Positions 1-6,332 of a DNA stretch of 9,667 nucleotides are shown piece after piece. Location: positions 1-9,667 of the forward strand of contig QMXC01000028.1 in assembly GCA_003661945.1 (NCBI GenBank). Reading direction: 5' to 3'. Every line of letters begins with the position of its first letter. Within the stretch, counting starts at the first letter, position 1. The translations under genes and the position numbers were made by a program. The notes beneath the pieces were generated by a model that worked only from the letters and a program-made list of their open reading frames with translations, searched no databases and had not been told where the DNA came from. The stretch is from Candidatus Bathyarchaeota archaeon (GTDB taxonomy: Archaea; Thermoproteota; Bathyarchaeia; Bathyarchaeales; UBA233).

Positions 1-1106
1 AAAAACTTCGGGAAAAAGGAGCGGAAATTCTCTTCTCCACATACTTCGAAGGCTTGGAATACGTGAAAAAGACGGATTTCCCCTTTGTAGAAGCCCCAGC
101 GTTCGGGGTCAAAGTCAAACCGGACGGAACAATAGACCTTAAACAGACAGCCATCAACCCCGGACCCTTCATAGCCTCTTTCATGATACTCGAACAGATA
201 AGGGCTGAAATCAAAGCTCTTCAACGTTTCAGCCCCAACGTCGCTGTTTCAGACTCCCGCGCCTCCACGTTAATCGCGGCGAAAATCCTCGGGATACCCA
301 CAGTTTGCATTTTAAACCAGTTCCAAGTGATTATTCCACGGAAAAAAAGGTTTTTGAGACTTTCAAAGCTAGCGGACGCTGCTGTTTTGGCGCTGATCGG
401 TAAAATCTGGACAAGTTCAAACCGTATTTTGATTCCGGATTTTCCCCAGCCTTACACCATATCAACCGGAAACCTTCGCATTCCAAAGGCTTACCAGAAA
501 CGCGTTCAACTAATCGGACCAATTCTACCAGTCCAGCCAGAGGAACTCCCGGAGAAAAAGGCGTTACGGAGAAAACTTGGCTTAGACTTGGAGAAACCGT
601 TAATTTTCGCTCCTATCAGCGGACCAGTGAAGGAACGTGCCTACCTTTTAAAGGCGTTGATGAAGATTTTCTCGGATTTTCCTGAGGAATATCAGGTTGT
701 TATGTCGATGGGTTATCCGAGTTCCGCAGCAACTCCTATCAGACGTGGAAACTTCATTCTTTACCGCTGGGTCCCTAACCGTTTTGAATACCTCAAAGCA
801 TGCGATTTGGTTATTAGCAGAGCTGGACACGGCACGCTTACGCATTCCATTTGCTACGGCAAACCCATAATCGTGGTGCCGACGCCGAGCCACACGGAAC
901 AATTAAACAACGCTCGAAAAGTTGTAAAACTCGGAGTAGCTCGAATGGTTGAACAGGAAATCCTAAGCAAAGACGTTCTTCTTTACAATATTGAACGAGT
1001 ATTGAATGATGAAAAAATTACGGAAAAAGCAAAGCTTCTTCAAGAAAAGGTTTCAAAATACAACGGGTTAGAAGCCGCAGCGGAAGCTGTTCTCGAAATG
1101 GCGTAG
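1..1106 (+). CDS. MurG-like GT-B family glycosyltransferase (5' partial)
   Basis: Probable GT-B fold sugar transferase of the MurG/UDP-glycosyltransferase superfamily (GT28/GT1-like), acting at the cytoplasmic membrane face on a nucleotide-sugar donor. The reading frame is open from base 3 to the window edge and upstream residues (KLREKGAEILFSTYFEGLEY) fit the first Rossmann half, so the gene starts before the window; the TTG at 54 is internal. By comparison with relatives, roughly 20-30 N-terminal residues are missing. Counting from that TTG, the C-terminal donor-binding domain starts near residue 180 (KPLIFAPISG). It carries the family signature SRAGHGT at 255-261 (bases 816-836), then a GKPIIVVPTPSHTEQ stretch at 269-283. 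No membrane helix is obvious. Archaea lack peptidoglycan, so a role in surface glycan, glycolipid or N-glycan assembly is more likely than true MurG activity. Acceptor and donor cannot be read from sequence. The family call is firm, the substrate unknown. Confidence 0.85.
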   Translation, partial: KLREKGAEILFSTYFEGLEYVKKTDFPFVEAPAFGVKVKPDGTIDLKQTAINPGPFIASFMILEQIRAEIKALQRFSPNVAVSDSRASTLIAAKILGIPTVCILNQFQVIIPRKKRFLRLSKLADAAVLALIGKIWTSSNRILIPDFPQPYTISTGNLRIPKAYQKRVQLIGPILPVQPEELPEKKALRRKLGLDLEKPLIFAPISGPVKERAYLLKALMKIFSDFPEEYQVVMSMGYPSSAATPIRRGNFILYRWVPNRFEYLKACDLVISRAGHGTLTHSICYGKPIIVVPTPSHTEQLNNARKVVKLGVARMVEQEILSKDVLLYNIERVLNDEKITEKAKLLQEKVSKYNGLEAAAEAVLEMA

Positions 1107-1130
1107 AAACAGCTCTAGACGTGCATGTTT

Positions 1131-1138
1131 TTTATAAG
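1131..1138 (+). promoter_or_regulatory. TATA-box-like promoter element of nadC
   Basis: The sequence TTTATAAG, inside a T-rich run starting at 1128, is centred about 26 bases before the nadC ATG at 1160. This is the usual TATA-to-start-site distance in archaea, so transcription would begin at or within a base or two of the start codon. No Shine-Dalgarno-like sequence precedes that ATG, which agrees with a leaderless mRNA. The call rests on sequence and spacing only. Confidence 0.6.
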
Positions 1139-1159
1139 ACGAACGCCTAAACTTAAACC

Positions 1160-2047
1160 ATGTTCCTTCCCAAGAAAATTCTCGAAGAAAAGCTGCTAGC
1201 GTTTCTCAAAGAAGACTTGGGGTTAGGCGACGTAACCACCAACACGATTGTAGCTCCTGGCGTAAAGGTTGAAGCTGCAGTAGTAGCAAAGGAAGCTGGT
1301 GTCGCCGCCGGAATGGAAGAGGCGCTTATTCTTCTGGAAAGTTTGAATTTAAAAGCTAAAGCGAAGATTTCAGACGGAGAAGAATTCCGCAGAGGCTCCG
1401 TGCTGCTGGAAATAGCTGGAGACGCCCGAACAATCTTGTCCACGGAGCGGGTTCTACTCAACGTTCTTTCCAGAATGAGCGGAATAGCAACGCAAACAAG
1501 GAAGCTTGTCGAGAAACTCAGAGACGCGAATTTCAGAACAGTTGTTGCTTCAACCCGGAAAACAGCTCCGGGACTCGCCTATTTCGACAAAAAAGCAGTG
1601 AAAATCGGAGGTGGGGATACTCACCGGTTGCATTTAGATAGTATGGTGCTGATAAAGGACAACCATATAGCAGTAATAGGAAGCGTAGCAGAAGCCGTTA
1701 AGAAAGCGCGGGAAACCGTTTCCTTTTCACAAAAAATCGAAGTAGAAGTATCCAGCGTAGAAGAAGCTGTTGAGGCAGCCGAAGCTGGAGCAGACATCAT
1801 AATGCTCGACAACTTCTCTCCAGCCCAAGCCAAAAAGGCGATAAAAGCCTTGGAAAAGAGAAAGCTGAGGAAAAAGGTTCTGGTCGAGGCGAGCGGCGGA
1901 ATAAATGAAGATAACATTCTCAAATATGCTTCAGCGGGAGTAGACATCGTTAGCATAGGCGCATTAACCCACAGTTCGAGAAGCTTGGACATGAGCCTCG
2001 AGGTAACAGATGCTGCAAAAATCTTTTCTGCACAAAAACGCACCTAA
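1160..2047 (+). CDS. nadC: Nicotinate-nucleotide pyrophosphorylase (carboxylating), quinolinate phosphoribosyltransferase
   Basis: Catalyses quinolinate plus PRPP to nicotinate mononucleotide, CO2 and pyrophosphate, the last step of de novo NAD ring synthesis in the cytosol. At 295 residues it is full length. An N-terminal alpha/beta sandwich (about 1-110) is followed by the type II PRTase barrel. Visible landmarks are GLGDVTT at 21-27, STER at 94-97, STRKTAPGL at 131-139, GGGDTHRLHLDSM at 150-162, LIKDNH at 164-169, EVEV at 194-197, MLDN at 215-218 and EASGGI at 243-248. R97, R133, H155, R156, K166, E196 and D217 match the substrate-binding set known for the family. The ATG at 1160 fits the conserved N-terminus and lies one promoter spacing after a TATA box. 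The nadA and nadB partners that supply quinolinate are not in the window, so the pathway must be completed elsewhere. The CPBP protease gene follows closely. Confidence 0.96.
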   Translation: MFLPKKILEEKLLAFLKEDLGLGDVTTNTIVAPGVKVEAAVVAKEAGVAAGMEEALILLESLNLKAKAKISDGEEFRRGSVLLEIAGDARTILSTERVLLNVLSRMSGIATQTRKLVEKLRDANFRTVVASTRKTAPGLAYFDKKAVKIGGGDTHRLHLDSMVLIKDNHIAVIGSVAEAVKKARETVSFSQKIEVEVSSVEEAVEAAEAGADIIMLDNFSPAQAKKAIKALEKRKLRKKVLVEASGGINEDNILKYASAGVDIVSIGALTHSSRSLDMSLEVTDAAKIFSAQKRT

Positions 2048-2066
2048 ATGTGAGAAGGGAACCAGG

Positions 2067-2735
2067 TTGACGGAAGAAAACGGAAACGCTGTCTCCCCTA
2101 TCGCGGCTATACTAATCATCGTAGCTACGTTCTTTTTCACGCTTTTTGCCGGAGGCATTGTTCTATCCATGTTTGGATACGGTGCCAGCATAATCGGCGG
2201 AGAAATACTTCTGACGTTACTACCGCTCGCATACATGGTACAAAGAAGAGTTAACATTCCGAAATACGTGAAGATAGACGCGTCATCCAAGTCCATCATT
2301 TTGGGAATCGTCTTAGGGGTATGTGCGCTTTTTGCGAATGTTGTGGTTACAACTTCGCTGGTTTTGATTCTTGGGGAAAGTGAAGCAATTCAACAAACCA
2401 ACAAACTAATTGTGGATATGAGCAGTTCCATGGAAGGGTTAGCCGCAGTGATTATTAGCTTGTCCCTCGCCGGAATATGCGAAGAATTCGTGTTTAGAGG
2501 TTTTCTACAGAATGCTATAAACAGCAGATACTCCTTTAAAACAGCGTTGATTGTCTCCTCGCTTGCGTTCGCGTTTTTCCATTTCGACCCGGAGGCTGTA
2601 TATATGATATCAGCTTTCGCTATGGGACTGCTGTTAGGCTATATTTACCATCATTGGCGTTCCTACACGGTCGCCGCCGTTACTCACGCTTCCTTAAACC
2701 TTATAGCATTGGCTTTAACCCTGCTTATTCCGTAA
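2067..2735 (+). CDS. CPBP (CAAX protease and bacteriocin-processing, Abi) family intramembrane metalloprotease
   Basis: Predicted multi-pass membrane protease of the Rce1/CPBP family. Numbered from the TTG at 2067 (222 residues), it shows the three family motifs: EEFVFR at 139-144 (EExxxR), FAFFH at 168-172 (FxxxH) and HASLN at 207-211 (HxxxN). The paired glutamates, H172, H207 and N211 form the expected active site. Hydrophobic segments at roughly 10-37, 42-58, 76-102, 125-138, 158-173, 180-196 and 202-221 suggest six or seven helices. I chose the TTG because it begins after nadC ends and has a purine-rich GAGAAGGGA a few bases upstream. The in-frame ATG at 2010 would give 241 residues but overlap nadC by 38 bases and add a polar tail. 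The substrate is unknown: archaeal members may process prenylated or membrane proteins, and some bacterial ones confer self-immunity to bacteriocins. It could be co-transcribed with nadC. Confidence 0.88.
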   Translation: MTEENGNAVSPIAAILIIVATFFFTLFAGGIVLSMFGYGASIIGGEILLTLLPLAYMVQRRVNIPKYVKIDASSKSIILGIVLGVCALFANVVVTTSLVLILGESEAIQQTNKLIVDMSSSMEGLAAVIISLSLAGICEEFVFRGFLQNAINSRYSFKTALIVSSLAFAFFHFDPEAVYMISAFAMGLLLGYIYHHWRSYTVAAVTHASLNLIALALTLLIP

Positions 2736-2790
2736 ACATTCAAAACACTTTACGAATAGAGAAAGAAGAGGAACAGAGCTACGAGAGGTT

Positions 2791-3480
2791 TTATGTAGGA
2801 GTTATTTTTAGAGCGCGGAAACCTCTGGCGCGTGGGTTCGGCGTTTCAACGATTTGTGCTTTCGAAAGAACGTTTTCCTTGTCTTCTGCTGAGCCGGATA
2901 GGTCGTGTTCTGCAGGTATGAGCGAATGAAGAACAGCGCGGTTTTCAGCTATTTTGAGGCTGCACTTGGAAGGAAGCCCAAGTAGTAGAGGTTTGCTTTC
3001 GTCTATGGCTTGTTTGGTTACGTACAAGACGGCGTAGGCTCCCGCGGTTAACTCGGCTATTCGAACCGGTATGCTTTCTTTGCCTATGGCTAAGACTTGA
3101 ATCTCGTAGTTCCGCGTGATTTCCCCGGAGATTTTCCTTATTTTCGGCAGAATCTTCAAAAGGCTGCTCCGCGCTTTTCTAGAGATTTTCATCCCGGAAA
3201 ACTGTATTGGCGAAAGAGTTTCCACCGAAGCCGCGCCCAGCGAAACATCTAGATGCACCACGTCAGCCCTATAGGTTTTCAAGAGGGCGCGGCATAGCTC
3301 GAGCTCGTGAACAATTACTTGATGTCCGTTTTCCACGTTCGCGAATACGGGTTCACCTATCTGCGCTGAAGCTTCACGGTAGGGCGGCTCTACGAGCACG
3401 GCTGCGGTAGCCACTATTTTTAGCGGTTCGAAACGTTCATTCAAAACTGCTGCTGCTGAATCTGCCGCGACAATTTTCAT
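2791..3480 (-). CDS. DUF4152 family archaeal protein of unknown function
   Basis: A 229-residue soluble protein that I recognise as DUF4152, a family found essentially in archaea. Family-like stretches are MKIVAADS at the N-terminus, VATAAVLVEPPYR at 23-35, VVHLDVSLG at 74-82, AIGKESIPVRIAEL at 131-144 and TAGAYAVLYV at 145-154. The N-terminal strand ending in D7, an acidic helix (E59, E61) and D78 after a second strand would suit an RNase H-like layout. I have only an uncertain memory that such a fold was reported for a Pyrococcus relative, so any nuclease role is inference. There is no signal peptide or membrane helix. I start it at the ATG at 3480 because the family begins with MKIVAAD; an upstream in-frame ATG at 3513 would add 11 residues. 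It is the last gene of the minus-strand block, about 50 bases after rlmE, and is convergent with the CPBP gene. Confidence 0.8.
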   Translation of the reverse strand: MKIVAADSAAAVLNERFEPLKIVATAAVLVEPPYREASAQIGEPVFANVENGHQVIVHELELCRALLKTYRADVVHLDVSLGAASVETLSPIQFSGMKISRKARSSLLKILPKIRKISGEITRNYEIQVLAIGKESIPVRIAELTAGAYAVLYVTKQAIDESKPLLLGLPSKCSLKIAENRAVLHSLIPAEHDLSGSAEDKENVLSKAQIVETPNPRARGFRALKITPT

Positions 3481-3533
3481 GGCAACCCCTAGGAGTATTC
3501 GCTTCAAGAACATTTAACGTTTAACTCAACGCA

Positions 3534-4151
3534 TTACATTTTTCGAAGTTTTAGGCCAATTCCTAAAATGAACATTTCCGAGCTTTCAGCTCTGCTTGCC
3601 TTGGGCTTTATCAGCTTAACCTTTGAAAAACTGTTCTTTACGTTTCGTATGAAGTCGTCCAACATGTCGCCTTGGAACACCTTGACAAAGAAGCTTCCAT
3701 CGGGTTTTAGGATTTTCTCAGCTAGAAGCAAAGCGTGGTTCGCAAGGTCTATTTGTCGCGCGTGGTCAACTTCCCACACTCCAGAAATGTTAGGCGAAGC
3801 GTCGCACAGCACGACGTCAGCTTGTCTAGGCAGCATACTGATTATTTTTTCAGCCAGCCCTTCCTCGGTTATGTCAGCCACTATTATCTGCACGTTTTCT
3901 TCAGGTAAAGGTTCAACGGGTTTCAAATCCACGCCTAACACAAAGCCCTTCGCACCCACAAGTTTCCGCGCGGCTTGAAGCCAGCCTCCAGGTGCGCAGC
4001 CTAGGTCTACTACTACGTCGCCTTTATGGATAAAACGGTATTTCCTAGCAGTTTGAAGAAGCTTGTAGGCAGCTCGGGAACGGTATTTTTCTTCTTTGGC
4101 TTTACGGTAGTAATAGTCCCGTTTTCTCTTCTGGAGCCAAGCTTTGGTCAA
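3534..4151 (-). CDS. rlmE: 23S rRNA (uridine-2'-O-)-methyltransferase RlmE/FtsJ
   Basis: SAM-dependent 2'-O-methyltransferase of the RrmJ/FtsJ family, expected to methylate the A-loop uridine of 23S rRNA (U2552 in E. coli numbering) during large-subunit maturation. At 205 residues it has the size of the minimal bacterial/archaeal enzyme. SAM-binding motif I is DLGCAPGGW at 49-57 and the second SAM contact is GVDL at 73-76. The K-D-K-E catalytic tetrad is visible as K30 (RAAYKL), D117 (LCDASPN), K157 (FFVKVFQG) and E192 in SRAESSEMF. The basic N-terminal tail (WLQKRKRDYYYRKA) is typical and probably contacts rRNA. The start is a TTG, supported by a strong AGGTGA ribosome-binding site nine bases upstream and by the conserved tail. 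It begins two bases after the TFE-beta-like gene stops, so the two are almost certainly co-transcribed and translationally coupled. Some archaeal FtsJ homologues act on tRNA, but the short length favours rRNA. Confidence 0.94.
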   Translation of the reverse strand: MTKAWLQKRKRDYYYRKAKEEKYRSRAAYKLLQTARKYRFIHKGDVVVDLGCAPGGWLQAARKLVGAKGFVLGVDLKPVEPLPEENVQIIVADITEEGLAEKIISMLPRQADVVLCDASPNISGVWEVDHARQIDLANHALLLAEKILKPDGSFFVKVFQGDMLDDFIRNVKNSFSKVKLIKPKASRAESSEMFILGIGLKLRKM

Positions 4152-4153
4152 AA

Positions 4154-4537
4154 CTAGCTGTCACCTATGGTTTCACCCTGCTCCATGGCGAGTTTCAAAA
4201 GCCATTCGGTAAGCCTTTCGCAGTCGTTGGGCGAAATCGTAGTCCACGAACCACACTTAACGTTTTCAGGACAGCCCATGCACGGGCAGTCAATGATGGA
4301 GTCAACCGTGGCGGGTTGCCGTTTAGGATAAAGCCTGTAGGTCCACCTTCCGTCGGAAAGCTCTTTCTCCCTACGAATCAAACCCTTATTCGCAAGCTTC
4401 AACGCTATACGCGAGCCTTCTCTGCTGCTGGCTCCGAGTTTACGCCAGAGCTCCGACTGTAAGACGCCCTTGGTTCCGTTGCTGAGTATGTACTGGAAAG
4501 CCTTGTATTCCAAATCGTTACGTTTAGGCATATTCAT
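4154..4537 (-). CDS. Winged-helix iron-sulfur protein, probable transcription factor TFE-beta (RPC34/RPC39-like)
   Basis: A 127-residue protein (from the ATG at 4537) with an N-terminal winged helix at about 8-72 (ELWRKLGASSREGSRIALK as recognition helices, then a basic wing RRE..DGRWTYRLYP). A cysteine-rich tail follows: C84, C86, C89, C95 and C106 within CPCMGCPENVKC and ISPNDC, ending in a TEWLLKL helix. The C-x2-C-x5-C-x10-C spacing of C86, C89, C95 and C106 equals the [4Fe-4S] ligand spacing I recall for human RPC39 (287, 290, 296, 307) and archaeal TFE-beta. TFE-beta pairs with TFE-alpha to help RNA polymerase melt promoters. A GTG at 4588 would add 17 residues, but it lies upstream of or within TATA-like sequences, so the ATG at 4537 (or 4531) is more likely. 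It heads the rlmE block and faces kae1. Alternatives are another wHTH regulator with a redox-sensing cluster; the exact spacing favours TFE-beta. Confidence 0.72.
   Translation of the reverse strand: MNMPKRNDLEYKAFQYILSNGTKGVLQSELWRKLGASSREGSRIALKLANKGLIRREKELSDGRWTYRLYPKRQPATVDSIIDCPCMGCPENVKCGSWTTISPNDCERLTEWLLKLAMEQGETIGDS
4161..4166 (-). promoter_or_regulatory. Shine-Dalgarno site for rlmE (TTG start)
   Basis: Read on the minus strand this is AGGTGA, a good match to the archaeal anti-Shine-Dalgarno complement GGAGGTGA, and it lies nine bases before the TTG at 4151. It sits inside the last codons of the TFE-beta-like gene and decides the unusual TTG start. Confidence 0.7.
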
Positions 4538-4566
4538 TCGTTCCCGTTTCGCTTTTCGCACCACAT

Positions 4567-4577
4567 AGTATAATATA
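4567..4577 (-). promoter_or_regulatory. TATA-box-like element of the TFE-beta/rlmE/DUF4152 block
   Basis: On the minus strand this reads TATATTATACT, centred about 35 bases before the ATG at 4537. It predicts a transcription start near 4546 and a very short leader. A second candidate (CATATTTTTATT, minus strand, about 4589-4600) would give a start near 4569. In both cases the GTG at 4588 falls upstream of the transcript, which argues for the downstream ATG. Confidence 0.45.
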
Positions 4578-4588
4578 GCAATTTTCAC

Positions 4589-4602
4589 AATAAAAATATG
4601 TA
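4589..4602 (+). promoter_or_regulatory. TATA-box-like element of the kae1 block
   Basis: The A/T-only run AATAAAAATAT followed by GTA lies in the divergent intergenic region. A start about 26 bases downstream of its centre falls near 4622. This leaves a leader of about 20 bases carrying a GAGG ribosome-binding site before the ATG at 4642. The box is A-rich rather than a perfect consensus, so the exact position is uncertain. Confidence 0.42.
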
Positions 4603-4630
4603 TGTTAATCTCGAGAAAAAACAGTGTCTC

Positions 4631-4634
4631 GAGG
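4631..4634 (+). promoter_or_regulatory. Shine-Dalgarno site for kae1
   Basis: GAGG lies seven bases before the ATG at 4642. The alternative in-frame GTG at 4624 has no such site and would lie at the expected transcription start, so this site favours the ATG. Confidence 0.55.
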
Positions 4635-4641
4635 ACTAGAA

Positions 4642-5667
4642 ATGAGACATGAAAATGTAAAAAACTACTGCCTAGGCATCGAGTCCACAGCCGACGACTT
4701 CAGCGTTGGAATAGCAACGTTCGAAGGAGAAATACTGGCAAACGTCATAAGCGCCTATGTGCCCGAAGCTGGGGGAATCCACCCTAGGGAAGCAGCTCAG
4801 CATCATTCCCAAGTAGCTGAGAAAGTCGTAGCCGAAGCATTCGAGAAAGCAGAAATAAGCCCCAAACAAATAGGCGTAATAGCTTTTTCGCAGGGTCCGG
4901 GTCTCGGTCCTTGTTTGAGAACCGGCGCCACCGTGGCTAGAGCTATAGCGACATATTTGAATGTTCCTCTAGTTGGAGTAAACCATTGTGTTGCGCATAT
5001 AGAAATTGGGAAGCTTGCAACCCAGGCTCGAGACCCCGTTACGTTGTATGTTTCCGGAGGCAACACCATAGTTTCGGCTTTCGACGCTGGACGCTACCGC
5101 GTTTTCGGAGAAACCTTAGACATTGCTGTTGGAAACTGTTTAGACGTTTTCGCAAGAGAAGCTGGTTACCGGCAAAAGGAGGGGATGCCCTTCGGAGCTA
5201 TAATCGAGAAACTCGCGGATAAAGGAAGACGCTATATTCCGCTTCCCTACTCGGTTAAGGGAATGGACATGTCATTCAGCGGGCTTCTCACAGCCGCCCT
5301 AAAACTGCTTCGGCAAGGAAAACATAGAATCGAAGACCTATGCTACAGCTTGCAAGAAACGGTTTTCTCCATGTTAACCGAGGTTACGGAACGCGCCTTA
5401 GCACATACGGAGAAGCCCGAAGTGCTCCTAACCGGAGGCGTCGCAGCAAACAAGCGTTTACAGTCCATGCTTCAATCCATAGCAGAAGAACACGGCGCAA
5501 GGTTCTGCGTCGTGCCGAAGCAGTACGCGTTAGACAACGGCGCAATGATAGCTTGGACAGGCGTCCTCGCCTATAAACACGGCTTAACAGTGCCCGTTGA
5601 AAAAAGCTTCGTGCGACTGAAATGGCGGCTAGAAGAGGTTGAGGTTCCATGGGTACAACAAACCTAG
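4642..5667 (+). CDS. kae1: KEOPS complex catalytic subunit Kae1 (TsaD/Kae1/Qri7 family, tRNA t6A37 threonylcarbamoyltransferase)
   Basis: Transfers the threonylcarbamoyl group of TC-AMP to A37 of tRNAs that read ANN codons, as the catalytic subunit of cytosolic KEOPS. From the ATG at 4642 it has 341 residues, the usual Kae1 length. The ASKHA-fold signature starts at GIESTADDFSVG (12-23). The metal-binding histidines are H115 and H119 in NHCVAHIE, the glycine-rich nucleotide site is YVSGGNT (136-142), and further motifs are LTGGVAAN (263-270) and the metal/phosphate D298 in ALDNGAMIAW. STADDF replaces the more usual STAHTF of archaeal Kae1, a change at a residue not expected to bind metal. The GTG at 4624 is a less likely start. 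The gene overlaps bud32 by 19 bases. In several euryarchaea the two are fused; here they are separate, with kae1 first, as in those fusions. Confidence 0.97.
   Translation: MRHENVKNYCLGIESTADDFSVGIATFEGEILANVISAYVPEAGGIHPREAAQHHSQVAEKVVAEAFEKAEISPKQIGVIAFSQGPGLGPCLRTGATVARAIATYLNVPLVGVNHCVAHIEIGKLATQARDPVTLYVSGGNTIVSAFDAGRYRVFGETLDIAVGNCLDVFAREAGYRQKEGMPFGAIIEKLADKGRRYIPLPYSVKGMDMSFSGLLTAALKLLRQGKHRIEDLCYSLQETVFSMLTEVTERALAHTEKPEVLLTGGVAANKRLQSMLQSIAEEHGARFCVVPKQYALDNGAMIAWTGVLAYKHGLTVPVEKSFVRLKWRLEEVEVPWVQQT
5635..5646 (+). promoter_or_regulatory. Tandem Shine-Dalgarno-like GAGGTT repeat before bud32
   Basis: Two abutting copies of GAGGTT lie inside the 3' end of kae1, where they encode part of an EEVEV stretch. 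The first copy is eight bases from the bud32 ATG at 5649, a good ribosome-binding distance; the second is too close to work in the usual way. This supports re-initiation on bud32 by ribosomes finishing kae1. Confidence 0.5.
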
Positions 5668-6332
5668 GCTCTGACAGAAACGACGCGGTTTTACTCAAGA
5701 AAGGCGCGGAGGCAAACCTCTATCTTCGGGAATGGTATGGAAGAAGAGTCGTGGTGAAAAAGCGAATCAGCAAAAAATATAGGCTTTCAGAACTTGACAA
5801 GCAAATTCGCACCTACAGAACAATCCATGAACCCCAACTTATACATAGAGCGAAAAAGGCGGGAGTGCCGACGCCTACAATTTTCCTAGTAGACGTTGGA
5901 AACGCCGAGATTTACATGGAATACGTGGAAGGAAAGCAGCTGAAAAAAGTTTTGAACAGCATGCCTGTTGAAACGCGTTGGGAAATCTGCGGTTGTATCG
6001 GTGAACTTGTAGGCAAGCTTCATAGAGACAACATTATACACGGCGATTTGACTACTTCGAACATGATTCTAACGCCGGAAGGCAGAATAGTGCTTGTTGA
6101 CTTTGGGTTAGGCGAGTTTTCCCACGAGCTGGAAGCAAGAGGCGTGGACCTACACCTATTGAAAAGAGCTTTCGAAAGCGTCCACTTCGAATTTGCCGAA
6201 GAATGTTTCCGCAGAGTTATGGACAAATACGCGCAGATAGTCGGCTTTGAAGAAGCGGAAAAAGTTTTAGAAAAAGTAAGGGAAATAGAAAAGCGGGGAA
6301 GATACGTTTCGGAGAGAAGAAAAATTGATTAA
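5649..6332 (+). CDS. bud32: KEOPS complex kinase/ATPase subunit Bud32
   Basis: Small atypical protein kinase (PRPK/Bud32, 227 residues) that binds Kae1 and supplies the ATPase activity needed for t6A synthesis. Visible motifs are the nucleotide loop KKGAEANLY (17-25), VVVKKR with the ATP-anchoring lysine at about 37, the hinge YMEYVEGKQL (89-98), the catalytic loop HGDLTTSNM (131-139, D133, N138) and metal-binding DFGLGEF (151-157). The activation segment is nearly absent, as expected for Bud32. The C-terminal tail KRGRYVSERRK (215-225) is the conserved basic end that contacts Kae1 and tRNA in characterised complexes. The ATG at 5649 is supported by an upstream GAGGTT and by the 19-base overlap with kae1. 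The stop overlaps the TTG of the next gene by eight bases, so kae1, bud32 and the VOC gene are probably one transcript. Confidence 0.96.
   Translation: MGTTNLGSDRNDAVLLKKGAEANLYLREWYGRRVVVKKRISKKYRLSELDKQIRTYRTIHEPQLIHRAKKAGVPTPTIFLVDVGNAEIYMEYVEGKQLKKVLNSMPVETRWEICGCIGELVGKLHRDNIIHGDLTTSNMILTPEGRIVLVDFGLGEFSHELEARGVDLHLLKRAFESVHFEFAEECFRRVMDKYAQIVGFEEAEKVLEKVREIEKRGRYVSERRKID

Noticed and set aside
54..56. TTG at 54 as the start of the glycosyltransferase
   Set aside because: The frame stays open to the window edge and the upstream residues fit the family's first beta-alpha unit, so the true start is before base 1.
1621..2043. Minus-strand open frame of 140 codons antisense to nadC
   Set aside because: It is fully contained opposite the conserved nadC catalytic region; low-complexity Ser/Ala/Thr composition marks it as a shadow.
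2736..2790. Possible transcription terminator between the convergent CPBP and DUF4152 genes
   Set aside because: There is a short T-rich stretch just past 2789 on the plus strand and a pyrimidine-rich stretch on the minus strand, but no clear hairpin or long T-run, so I do not call a terminator.
2654..2929. Plus-strand open frame of 91 codons across the CPBP/DUF4152 junction
   Set aside because: It overlaps the end of the CPBP gene in another frame and then runs antisense over DUF4152. Composition looks like a shadow frame and no motif is visible.
3568..3978. Plus-strand open frame of 136 codons antisense to rlmE
   Set aside because: It lies wholly opposite the clearly recognised rlmE gene, is rich in Ser/Phe as expected from reverse-strand reading, and matches no family.
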